Below, in pieces: positions 1 through 6,708 of a stretch of 64,000 bases of DNA. The notes beneath the pieces were generated by a model. That model made no database searches. It had not been told where the DNA came from and saw only the letters and a program-made list of their open reading frames with translations. The DNA lies in contig NZ_PVTR01000002.1 of assembly GCF_003003005.1 (NCBI RefSeq), forward strand, positions 458,831 through 522,830, in the 5' to 3' direction. The first letter of the stretch is position 1. Each line of letters opens with the position of its first letter. This DNA is from Mongoliibacter ruber. Lineage in GTDB: Bacteria; Bacteroidota; Bacteroidia; Cytophagales; Cyclobacteriaceae. A program made the translations under genes and the position numbers.

Positions 1-1482
1 TGTGTGTATCCTCTGGGCTTTTATGCCATAATCTTTAATGATTTCTTCCTTACGTATAAGTTTCTCTTTATCGTCGATGTCAGGATTTTTTTCCATTTCG
101 GCGATTTCCACACCTATATCAGGAAGAATAAAGAAAGTAGGGTCTTCATTTTTTGAAGTGATTACCTCAATTCCGTTATCTGTAAGCTCAATACCATTGG
201 TTTTTTCTTCTATGGTAAACAAAAGAGGTTCATCCGCTTCAGGCATGTGTCTCTTGTTGTCCTGAAGGTAAAAGTTCTCAGTTTTTTGAAGGATGACCCT
301 TATTCCTGGTTCAGAAAGGTATTTTATCAATGGTTTGTATTTTGGCATTCCTCGAAATGCCCTAAAAAGTGCCAAACCCCCGTCTTTTTCATTTTTCTCA
401 GCTATCAATTTTTTTGCTGCGGTAAGGAAGCCCTGAACAAGTTTCCTTTGCTCATCTACCAAAGTAGATACCCGAGGCTTCATGTCAGCAAATTCATGGA
501 CATCTCCCCTAGGAACCGGGCCCGAAATGATCAAAGGTGTCCTTGCATCATCAATCAATACGGAGTCGACCTCATCAATCATTGCGAAGTGATGCTTGCC
601 TTGTACCAAATCATCGGAATTTCTGGCCATATTGTCCCTGAGGTAGTCAAAACCGAATTCGTTGTTGGTTCCATAGACGATATCGGCGCCGTAAGCTTTT
701 CTTCTGGCGTCGGAGTTTGGTGGATATTTGTCTATACAATCTACATTCAAGCCATGGAATTCAAAAAGAGGAGCATTCCATTCGGAGTCCCTTTTTGCCA
801 GATAATCGTTGACAGTTACCAAATGAACACCTCTGCCAGCTAATGCATTGAGGTAGGCAGGAAGTGTGGAAACCAATGTTTTACCTTCACCTGTTGCCAT
901 CTCTGCTATTTTGCCTTTGTGTAAGACCATACCCCCCACGAGCTGTACATCATAGTGGACCATGTCCCAGACTACCTCTGTGCCGGCGGCCATCCATTTG
1001 TTGTGCCAAATTGCTTCGTCTCCTTGGATTTCAACATTCGGTTTTTTGGCAGCAATTTCTTTGTCTTTTGGGTTTGCTGTGACTACTAGTTTACCGTTTT
1101 CCTTAAATCTTCTGGCAGTCTCCTTCATTACAGCGAAGGCATCCATCATGACTTTGTCCAATACCACCTCAAGTTCTTCGTCTCTTGCAGCTTCGGTTTT
1201 TTCGATTTCGGTAAAAAGGGCATCTTTTTCATGCACTTTATCTGGCGCCAAAGCATCTATTTGAGCTTTGAATTCAGCGATTTTATCATCAAAAGATTTC
1301 AAGTCAGCATTGATGATAGACTTTATTTCTGCGGTCTTGCCCCTAAGTTGATCGTCTGACAATGATTGCAACTTTTGAAAGGCTTCATTGATGAGCGCTA
1401 CTTTCGGTGTAAATTCTTTTATATCTCTATCAGACTTTGTTCCGAATACTTTTGCCAATCCTTTGGCTAGAAAATCTAACAT
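1..1482 (-). CDS. secA: Preprotein translocase subunit SecA (N-terminal part, cut by window edge)
   Basis: The motor ATPase that drives preproteins through SecYEG at the inner membrane. Reading the minus strand from the ATG at 1482 gives an uninterrupted frame of 494 codons to the window edge. It starts [18 protein letters not shown] and contains the Walker A stretch MATGEGKT, then [10 protein letters not shown], the [11 protein letters not shown]-like segment, and the Walker B/DEAD region [18 protein letters not shown]. This covers nucleotide-binding domain 1 and part of the preprotein cross-linking domain. The rest of the protein (usually about 1100 residues in Bacteroidota) lies off the left side. 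No frameshift is seen. An open frame on the other strand at 247-843 is only its shadow. Confidence 0.95.
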   Translation of the reverse strand, partial: MLDFLAKGLAKVFGTKSDRDIKEFTPKVALINEAFQKLQSLSDDQLRGKTAEIKSIINADLKSFDDKIAEFKAQIDALAPDKVHEKDALFTEIEKTEAARDEELEVVLDKVMMDAFAVMKETARRFKENGKLVVTANPKDKEIAAKKPNVEIQGDEAIWHNKWMAAGTEVVWDMVHYDVQLVGGMVLHKGKIAEMATGEGKTLVSTLPAYLNALAGRGVHLVTVNDYLAKRDSEWNAPLFEFHGLNVDCIDKYPPNSDARRKAYGADIVYGTNNEFGFDYLRDNMARNSDDLVQGKHHFAMIDEVDSVLIDDARTPLIISGPVPRGDVHEFADMKPRVSTLVDEQRKLVQGFLTAAKKLIAEKNEKDGGLALFRAFRGMPKYKPLIKYLSEPGIRVILQKTENFYLQDNKRHMPEADEPLLFTIEEKTNGIELTDNGIEVITSKNEDPTFFILPDIGVEIAEMEKNPDIDDKEKLIRKEEIIKDYGIKAQRIHT

Positions 1483-1582
1483 AATTCAGTTTATATAATT
1501 GGGCCTTAAAATTACGGCGTTTTATTTAATAATAGTAATCCATTACCTGTTAATGGAAGTCGTTATTGATTTAAGATTGTGT

Positions 1583-2377
1583 TTAATTCAGGTTTTCTGA
1601 ATTCAGTATTTCAATCTTTCCTTCAAACACCTGTTGAGCCGGGCCAATTAGGAAAATATTTTGAAAGCTTCCATCAGCATTTTCAGAAAACCTTACTTTT
1701 AGATTCCCGCCCGGAGTTTGGATTTTCACTTCTCTTAATTCATTTCTGGAGCCATACACCAGTGCACAGGCAGTGACTCCGGTGCCACAGGATAAAGTTT
1801 CATTTTCTACACCCCGCTCATAAGTACGGACATGAATCTCGTCTTCTGCAATAGCGGAAACAAAATTAACATTGGTGCCGGATGGTTTGTATGTATCAGC
1901 ATACCTTACCTTGGCACCTTCTGCCACTACAGGATATTGATCAAGATTGTCCACGAATCTTACGTGATGAGGAGATCCGGTATTGACAAAATAATCTTGG
2001 CCAGCATTCGAGAGGCTTGACACATTTCCCATTTTGAGGTGTATTATGTCGTTGGTTATTTCTGCTTCATGTGGACCATCAATGGCCAAGAAGTGTGTTT
2101 CGGATTCTATTATTCCCAAGAATTTTGAAAAGGATACCGCACATCGAGCACCATTCCCACACATGCTTTGACTACCGTCAGCATTGTAATAGACCATTTC
2201 AAAATCAAAACCTGTTTTGTTCCGTATCAAAATCAACCCATCTGCTCCAACACCAAATTTTCGATCACAAAGTTTTTGAACGAGCAAAAGGTCTTTTTCG
2301 GGGAAAGCTTCTGACCTGTCATCAATCATTACAAAGTCATTGCCTGTGCCTTGATATTTATAAAAAGAAATTTCCAT
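1583..2377 (-). CDS. dapF: Diaminopimelate epimerase
   Basis: Converts LL- to meso-diaminopimelate in lysine and peptidoglycan precursor synthesis, in the cytosol. The ATG at 2377 is chosen because the protein then begins MEISFYKYQGTGNDFVMID, the usual DapF N-terminus. An upstream extension to 2431 adds 18 residues with no family likeness. The two catalytic cysteines are present: Cys73 in SMCGNGARC and Cys197 in LSCGTGVTAC. The 264-residue length is normal. It stands alone, 100 bp from secA on the same strand and divergent from the superoxide dismutase gene. Confidence 0.95.
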   Translation of the reverse strand: MEISFYKYQGTGNDFVMIDDRSEAFPEKDLLLVQKLCDRKFGVGADGLILIRNKTGFDFEMVYYNADGSQSMCGNGARCAVSFSKFLGIIESETHFLAIDGPHEAEITNDIIHLKMGNVSSLSNAGQDYFVNTGSPHHVRFVDNLDQYPVVAEGAKVRYADTYKPSGTNVNFVSAIAEDEIHVRTYERGVENETLSCGTGVTACALVYGSRNELREVKIQTPGGNLKVRFSENADGSFQNIFLIGPAQQVFEGKIEILNSENLN

Positions 2378-2570
2378 TATTAATATTCCCTTTATTTTAG
2401 GGTTTAAGTCTATTTTCAAAAACCAATCCAAGATTTATTGGTTTTGCAAACATAACCAACTTGTCACAAAAACAGACTTATTGTCTTACTTTCAGTTTTT
2501 AAATCAGGTCGAAATCCTTAAATTGGAAGTTGTTGTGTGTGAATATACAATTCAATAAAAACCAACCTAT

Positions 2571-3347
2571 ATGAAAAAGACGACTTTTAGCGTAACAAGA
2601 AGATCATTTCTAAGTCACAGTTCAAAGGCTACTTTAATGCTCGGAATCGGCAGTAGTGCCATAGGTTCAGCCTTTTTGACTGCATGTGGAGAAGGCGGAT
2701 CGACTGAAGAAGACAGGCCTATGTTGAGTACGGGGTTCGAACAGACACCATTGGGATATGATTATACATCTTTGGAGCCGCATATTGATGCCATGACTAT
2801 GGAGATTCATTATACCAAACATGCTGCTGCATACGCCAAAAATTTGGCAGAGGCGGCTTCTGAGGAAGGTGTCGATGTCGGCAAACCCCTGGAAGAAGTG
2901 ATGATGAATATGTCCAAGTATTCCACCAAAATGAGAAACAACGGAGGAGGCCATTACAATCACGAATTATTTTGGAAGATTATGTCTCCCAATGGAGGCG
3001 GTGAGCCAAGTGGAGATTTGAGGCAAGCCATTGATGGTGCCTTTGGAAGTTTTGAAGAGTTCAAAACCAAGTTTGAAGACGCAGCTAAAAGCCGTTTCGG
3101 CTCTGGTTGGGGCTGGCTTGTATTGGATAAAGATAATTTGCTTCAGATTGGTTCTACTCCAAATCAAGATAATCCTTTGATGGACCTTTCAGATTTTCAA
3201 GGTATTCCATTGATGGGTATTGATGTGTGGGAGCATGCCTATTACCTCAATTATCAAAACAGAAGACCAGATTATGTATCGGCCTTTTGGAATGTAGTGG
3301 ATTGGGATGCAGTAAGTAGCAGGTACAATACGGTTTCAGAAGGTTGA
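2571..3347 (+). CDS. Exported Mn-type superoxide dismutase (Tat signal, probable lipoprotein)
   Basis: Fe/Mn superoxide dismutase family: two superoxide to O2 and H2O2. The metal ligands are visible: His80 (EIHYTKH), the His of NHELFW, and Asp/His of DVWEHAYY. The GGGHYNHELFW and STPNQDNPL stretches fit the Mn-preferring type. Unusually, about 55 residues precede the catalytic domain. They carry a twin-arginine motif (TRRSFL, residues 9-14), a hydrophobic stretch and a lipobox LTAC with Cys39, then an acidic linker. I infer export of a folded, metal-loaded enzyme by Tat and possible lipid anchoring, which would place it outside the cytosol. The 258-residue length exceeds the roughly 200 of cytosolic SODs by this leader. 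Confidence 0.9.
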   Translation: MKKTTFSVTRRSFLSHSSKATLMLGIGSSAIGSAFLTACGEGGSTEEDRPMLSTGFEQTPLGYDYTSLEPHIDAMTMEIHYTKHAAAYAKNLAEAASEEGVDVGKPLEEVMMNMSKYSTKMRNNGGGHYNHELFWKIMSPNGGGEPSGDLRQAIDGAFGSFEEFKTKFEDAAKSRFGSGWGWLVLDKDNLLQIGSTPNQDNPLMDLSDFQGIPLMGIDVWEHAYYLNYQNRRPDYVSAFWNVVDWDAVSSRYNTVSEG

Positions 3348-3740
3348 TTCTTCTCTTATCTACCCGATGAATAAGGAGCCATACTCAGTTTATATTCTTC
3401 ATTCAGATACATAAAATTACGAGTATGGAATAAACCCTGATATTATGTAGATTTCGATATTGTTGCTTATTCCTGATACTCACTAAAATTGAAAAAGCTA
3501 AGTGAACAGGCTCCGCATAATAGACAGTTTTTAACCATATTATATATTGGCTAGGTAAATAATAGCCATAATCTACTTCAAGAAAAGCGACCCTTTAGGG
3601 GCCGCTTTTTTTATTGTGGGAGTAAATGGTTGATTATTCCCATATAAATGGCTTAAACATCACGTATTCTGGTCAGGAATCAACCTCTTAGTGGCACGGG
3701 CATTGCAAATTGAACTCGCCTAAACCAACTATGATGTATT
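3348..3740. other. Intergenic stretch without a supported gene
   Basis: This 393 bp region between the SOD and lipoprotein genes shows no open frame with coding character. Apart from the terminator-like hairpin at 3584-3612 I see nothing in it. The last 100 bp presumably holds the promoter of the lipoprotein gene, but I find no clear Bacteroidota TTTG/TAnnTTTG pair. Confidence 0.5.
3584..3612 (+). terminator. Probable rho-independent terminator
   Basis: Arms AAAGCG and CGCTTT enclose an inner CCC/GGG stem with a TTTA loop, followed by a run of seven T. It lies 240 bp after the SOD stop codon, so it would close a long 3' untranslated region or an unseen short transcript. Confidence 0.55.
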
Positions 3741-4517
3741 ATGAATAGAACTATGAAGAGTTTTGGAAAAGGGTTTTTGATTGTATCAATCGCCTTTACG
3801 GGATGGGCATGTACCGAAGATCAAAATGACACTTTTGATGAACCAAACAGTAGCGCCACACTTTCTGCAACTGTTGTCGGCGAAAATGCCAAGTCGCCAG
3901 CGGCCAATGAAAGAATTATAATAAATGGATTGACAACTACGGATTTTCATGTAGGAATCAAGGAGGTAGAAATGAGATATGTAGCTAAGGCTGATATATT
4001 GGCAGGTATAGATTTAGGCTCGATTTCGCTAAACACTTCGGCGAATTCATCTTTGCAGACTGAAGCCTCAGGAGAACACACATTGGTGTTGATGTCTTCA
4101 GGTGATGTGCAGACAGAAACCGTGGCTCAGGGAAACACTCCAGACGGGAGTTACAGAGAAGTAGACTTCAGACTATTTAAAGATACAGAAGCGGATACTA
4201 CGGACTTTATGCATGAAAGGTCATTATGGATCTCTGGTCAGATTGACGGTGAAAATGCTTCCATATGGTTAGATGAAGAAATGATGGTCACAGCAGAATC
4301 TGATGATGAAGATGGTGTGATGGTAGACGGAGAGACGGCAATGGAAATTGTTTTCGACCTGAACAAGCTTTTTGAAGGAGTTGACTTTTCGACTGCGGTA
4401 GATAGCAATAATGACGGAATGATTGAAATCGGACCTGGTAGTGATGATGAAAATTCGGCTATTCAGAGTCAGATAGAAAGCAATATTTCGTCAGCCGTAA
4501 GCTTTAGGAAAAAGTAA
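3741..4517 (+). CDS. Acidic lipoprotein of unknown function (DUF4382-like character)
   Basis: Product of 258 residues with a type II signal: basic start, hydrophobic core and lipobox ending in Cys24 (FTGWAC), followed by an acidic linker. The rest is beta-rich and acidic, with a segment of several Asp/Glu residues near 190 and a D-x-N-N-D-G stretch near 228 that resembles a calcium-binding loop. The pattern NERIIINGLTTTDFHVGIKEVEM, where an effect of a named quantity is described by regular strands, recalls Bacteroidota DUF4382 lipoproteins, but this is only a resemblance. It is monocistronic: a strong terminator follows 25 bp later. Function unknown. Confidence 0.7.
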   Translation: MNRTMKSFGKGFLIVSIAFTGWACTEDQNDTFDEPNSSATLSATVVGENAKSPAANERIIINGLTTTDFHVGIKEVEMRYVAKADILAGIDLGSISLNTSANSSLQTEASGEHTLVLMSSGDVQTETVAQGNTPDGSYREVDFRLFKDTEADTTDFMHERSLWISGQIDGENASIWLDEEMMVTAESDDEDGVMVDGETAMEIVFDLNKLFEGVDFSTAVDSNNDGMIEIGPGSDDENSAIQSQIESNISSAVSFRKK

Positions 4518-4541
4518 TAAAAATTTTAAAGCAATACTCTT

Positions 4542-4567
4542 AAGGCCGGAATTTCCGGCCTTTTTTG
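4542..4567 (+). terminator. Rho-independent terminator
   Basis: AAGGCCGGAA / TTTCCGGCCTT hairpin with a GC-rich stem and six T residues, 25 bp after the lipoprotein stop. A textbook intrinsic terminator. Confidence 0.9.
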
Positions 4568-4603
4568 TTTTATTTGGCTCAGAAAACATATTCAAAAACC
4601 ATT

Positions 4604-5068
4604 ATGCAAGATCCAAAAAGCCTAAGTTCAGTAGCGGAATTTCACAAAACATTCAAGCATCCTGTCTTATCAAGTCCTCAAGTCCCCGAAGCATCAAGAT
4701 GTAATTTAAGAGTCTCTTTGATTGCAGAAGAACTGAAAGAATTGGAAGAGGGAATTGTCAACCAAGATATAGTAGAAATAGCAGATGCCTTGTGTGATAT
4801 TCAATATGTACTTTCAGGTGCCATTCTGGAATTTGGCTTAGCAGATAAGTTCAAAGAACTATTTGATGAAGTACAACGCTCCAATATGAGCAAAGCCTGT
4901 AAAAGTGAAGAAGAAGCCAAAGCTACGATGGCCCATTATCAAAGCCAGGGAGTGGAGTGTTATTTCGAAAAAGAAGGAGAACTGTATCTGGTATATAGGG
5001 CTGGGGACAGAAAAACATTGAAGTCTGTCAATTATTCCCCGGCGGATTTGAAAAAGATCTTAATTTGA
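4604..5068 (+). CDS. MazG/HisE-like nucleotide pyrophosphohydrolase
   Basis: All-alpha NTP pyrophosphohydrolase family (the group annotated as phosphoribosyl-ATP pyrophosphohydrolase-like, COG4696 type). The start is placed at the ATG at 4604 (MQDPKSLSSVAEFHKTF), because the earlier TTG at 4565 lies inside the T-run of the preceding terminator. The metal-site pattern is visible as EELKELEEG followed by EIADALCDIQYV, that is E-x2-E with a downstream E-x2-D. The 154-residue length suits the family. Substrate unknown; probably hydrolyses a nucleotide to the monophosphate plus pyrophosphate. It has no his genes as neighbours, so a histidine role is not supported. Confidence 0.75.
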   Translation: MQDPKSLSSVAEFHKTFKHPVLSSPQVPEASRCNLRVSLIAEELKELEEGIVNQDIVEIADALCDIQYVLSGAILEFGLADKFKELFDEVQRSNMSKACKSEEEAKATMAHYQSQGVECYFEKEGELYLVYRAGDRKTLKSVNYSPADLKKILI

Positions 5069-5194
5069 GGCCACTTGCAAAAGGTGTAATTCACGAAGAT
5101 TTTATGGATTAAAGGAAAAAAAATTCCTGCGGTGAGAGTCAGACCGATTAGCTTTGAGTTTTCAGGGTATAATAGGTAAGGTGATTAATATTTG
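5069..5194. other. Intergenic, nothing recognised
   Basis: Spacer between the pyrophosphohydrolase gene and the tRNA-Leu repeat region. No coding or RNA signal seen. Confidence 0.4.
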
Positions 5195-5249
5195 AAACAC
5201 AAAAGCCCCACATTTCTGTGAGGCTTGGATTTACCTGCTTATGGCAGGC

Positions 5250-5322
5250 CAGGGGCGGGAATCGAACCTACCTGCCAGGGCATTTAGGCAGGCCCGCACG
5301 GCCGTGAATCCACAAGATTTTG
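5250..5322 (-). pseudogene. Truncated tRNA-Leu copy with a palindromic insertion
   Basis: Sequence matching the 3' half of the adjacent tRNA-Leu (GGGCGGGAATCGAACC ... CCCGCACGGCCGTGAA, then CACAAGATTTT) is interrupted in the T-arm by about 24-26 bp whose ends are CCTGCC (5271-5276) and GGCAGG (5287-5292). The homology stops at the anticodon, so the 5' half is missing. A second, related small palindrome (CCTGC ... GCAGG, 5234-5248) flanks it. It cannot give a functional tRNA. Confidence 0.8.
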
Positions 5323-5340
5323 TAAGTATAAAAACACAAA

Positions 5341-5362
5341 AGCCCCACATTTCTGTGAGGCT
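5341..5362 (-). terminator. Terminator of tRNA-Leu
   Basis: Minus strand: AGCCTCACA GAAA TGTGGGGCT with a mostly paired 9-bp stem, then TTTTGTGTTT. It starts 4 bp after the tRNA discriminator base. Confidence 0.75.
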
Positions 5363-5365
5363 ATG

Positions 5366-5449
5366 TACCAGGAGCGGGAATCGAACCCGCACGGCCGTGA
5401 AGCCACAAGATTTTAAGTCTTGCGTGTCTACCTATTCCACCATCCCGGC
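5366..5449 (-). tRNA. tRNA-Leu (anticodon TAA)
   Basis: On the minus strand the gene begins GCCGGGATGGTGGAATAGG and ends in TCCTGGT plus discriminator A. The anticodon arm is CAAGACTTAAAATCTTG, with anticodon TAA in a 7-base loop. The T-arm CGGGTTCGATTCCCG is perfect. The long variable arm and 84-nt length fit a class II tRNA-Leu. The acceptor stem pairs with two G-U wobbles. CCA is not encoded. This is the only complete copy in the local repeat array. Confidence 0.95.
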
Positions 5450-5465
5450 TTTCCCTACTTCTAGA

Positions 5466-5523
5466 GATTTTAAGTCTTGTGTGTCTACCTCCCGATAGCT
5501 ATCGGGGCCACCATCCCGGCTTT
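5466..5523 (-). pseudogene. Truncated tRNA-Leu 5'-half copy with palindromic insertion
   Basis: The block GATTTTAAGTCTTG-GTGTCTACCT ... CCACCATCCCGGCTTT repeats the 5' half of the tRNA (anticodon arm to acceptor), together with the following CTACTTCTAGA. It sits as a tandem duplicate directly beside the intact gene (first unit about 5408-5465, second 5466-5537, and a third GATTTTAA begins at 5538). Here the D-arm bases are replaced by CCCGATAGCTATCGGG plus G. A broken copy with no 3' half. Confidence 0.85.
5491..5506. repeat. 16-bp perfect palindrome inserted in the tRNA-Leu duplicate
   Basis: CCCGATAGCTATCGGG has 7-bp arms around a GC centre. It is absent from the intact tRNA copy, so it is an insertion. 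The same arms around a TT centre recur at 63964-63979 near the other end of the window. Confidence 0.9.
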
Positions 5524-5599
5524 CTCTACTTCTAGAGATTTTAATATTTGGCTTGCTTAATTGTCGTCAATTTTAAATAAGATTGACATTTCTTAAACA

Positions 5600-5626
5600 A
5601 CAAAGCCCTTTTGAAAAGGGCCTTTG
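5600..5626 (-). terminator. Terminator of tRNA-Gly
   Basis: Minus strand AAAGGCCCTTTT-CAAAAGGGCTTTG hairpin followed by T-rich sequence, directly after the tRNA-Gly 3' end. Confidence 0.75.
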
Positions 5627-5630
5627 AATG

Positions 5631-5703
<73 letters not shown>

Positions 5704-5850
5704 TTTTCAAGAAATTTGATGACTTTGACCTTCTGTCTCTGTCAATAACGTGTGCAAAGGTATATCAGTTTTTCAAATTTGCAAAAAGCATATCTAAAAA
5801 AAATTCAAATTCACTATGGAGTATTCTCCTTAAAATTGATAGTCAGCAAC

Positions 5851-6651
5851 TTAATTCAGCTTTAAACTCGATAAAATTTTAACCATCTCAGCTGTATTTT
5901 TAGCTTTCAGCTTTTTGAGTATTTTTTTCCTATGGGTAAAGACTGTGTTTTTGGATATATTCAGCATTTCTGCAATTTCCAAAGACTCCATTCCTTTGGC
6001 AATCAATTTAGCAATTTCAAGCTCTTTTTTAGAGAGGTTAGATTTTTCGATTTTTAAATCGTCCTTTCTGAATACTACTTTGTCCCCATCGTCTTTAACG
6101 TAAGTGAAACTCCAATCATATTCTGTGAGATGATCATGATTGGTCACTTGAAACCCAATATGTAAATCATAGATAAAATTACCCAAGTCATCGATAAGGT
6201 AGGGTTTGGCTTTAGTGAAGAACCAAATTTCCTCCTGGGTAAATCTGTGGAGCCATCGGAGGGTGTATGATAATTCAAAAGTTTTTTTTTCGCTCAAACT
6301 CGCACCATTAAAAATTTCCAATACTTTGTTGTTGAACTCTACATGCTCCCTAGCGTCGTCAGGGTGTAAGGCTGAAATCACACCAGCTATACCATGACTT
6401 TCTAAGAATTCAGTAGAATATCCGCTGATCTCTTCGATGTTTTTAGTGAAAAATGCCAAGCTAAGGTCTCTGTAGTCGAAACAACCCATAATTAGTCCTT
6501 CCTTCATAGACAAGGTTTGGCTCAATTTCTTTAAGTCTTCTATAACCTGCTTTTCTTCGGGTATACTTACAGGTCCTCTTTTATTCCAATAGGAAAAAAA
6601 TTCAGAGAGTTTATTCTGTTTTTGAAGCTCTTCGATCAAACTGACTCTCAT
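5851..6651 (-). CDS. LuxR-type transcriptional regulator with N-terminal PAS-like sensory region
   Basis: Product of 266 residues. The last 60 form a LuxR/GerE helix-turn-helix: LSKKELEIAKLIAKGMESLEIAEMLNISKNTVFTHRKKILKKL, the classic pattern. Residues about 50-180 look like a PAS fold (FDYRDLSLAFFTKNIEEISGYS, then HPDDAREH, then WFFTKAKPYLIDDLGN), so a small ligand or redox state may be sensed. No receiver aspartate or membrane segment is present. It lies 57 bp downstream of mutS on the same strand and could be co-transcribed. Target genes unknown. Confidence 0.85.
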   Translation of the reverse strand: MRVSLIEELQKQNKLSEFFSYWNKRGPVSIPEEKQVIEDLKKLSQTLSMKEGLIMGCFDYRDLSLAFFTKNIEEISGYSTEFLESHGIAGVISALHPDDAREHVEFNNKVLEIFNGASLSEKKTFELSYTLRWLHRFTQEEIWFFTKAKPYLIDDLGNFIYDLHIGFQVTNHDHLTEYDWSFTYVKDDGDKVVFRKDDLKIEKSNLSKKELEIAKLIAKGMESLEIAEMLNISKNTVFTHRKKILKKLKAKNTAEMVKILSSLKLN

Positions 6652-6708
6652 ATTCGGATAACCCTCTTTTTAATTTGTTTTGCACAAGCTAATAAATTTA
6701 TCAATACG

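Larger units (their letters stand above)
5195..5362. repeat. Direct repeat pair carrying the tRNA-Leu terminator hairpin
   Basis: A near-identical stretch of about 31 bp beginning AAACACAAAAGCCCC and ending CTGTGAGGCT occurs at 5195-5225 and again at 5332-5362, 137 bp apart. Read on the minus strand each contains a hairpin (AGCCTCACA, loop GAAA, TGTGGGGCT) followed by T-rich sequence. The copy at 5341-5362 lies just after the intact tRNA-Leu and should be its terminator. The other follows the broken left copy, showing that tRNA 3' part plus terminator was duplicated as one unit. Confidence 0.85.

Noticed and set aside
247-1264. Plus-strand open frames opposite secA
   Set aside because: They lie antisense to a continuous SecA frame with all family motifs, and their translations show no protein-like features.
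5241-5498. 85-residue open frame across the tRNA-Leu repeats
   Set aside because: The translation is that of tRNA sequence (repeats like GNRTRTAVKPQDF arise from antisense tRNA); no real gene.
5195-5537. CRISPR-like reading of the tandem repeats near the tRNA
   Set aside because: Units are tRNA-derived, few in number and without unique spacers of constant length; no cas genes nearby.
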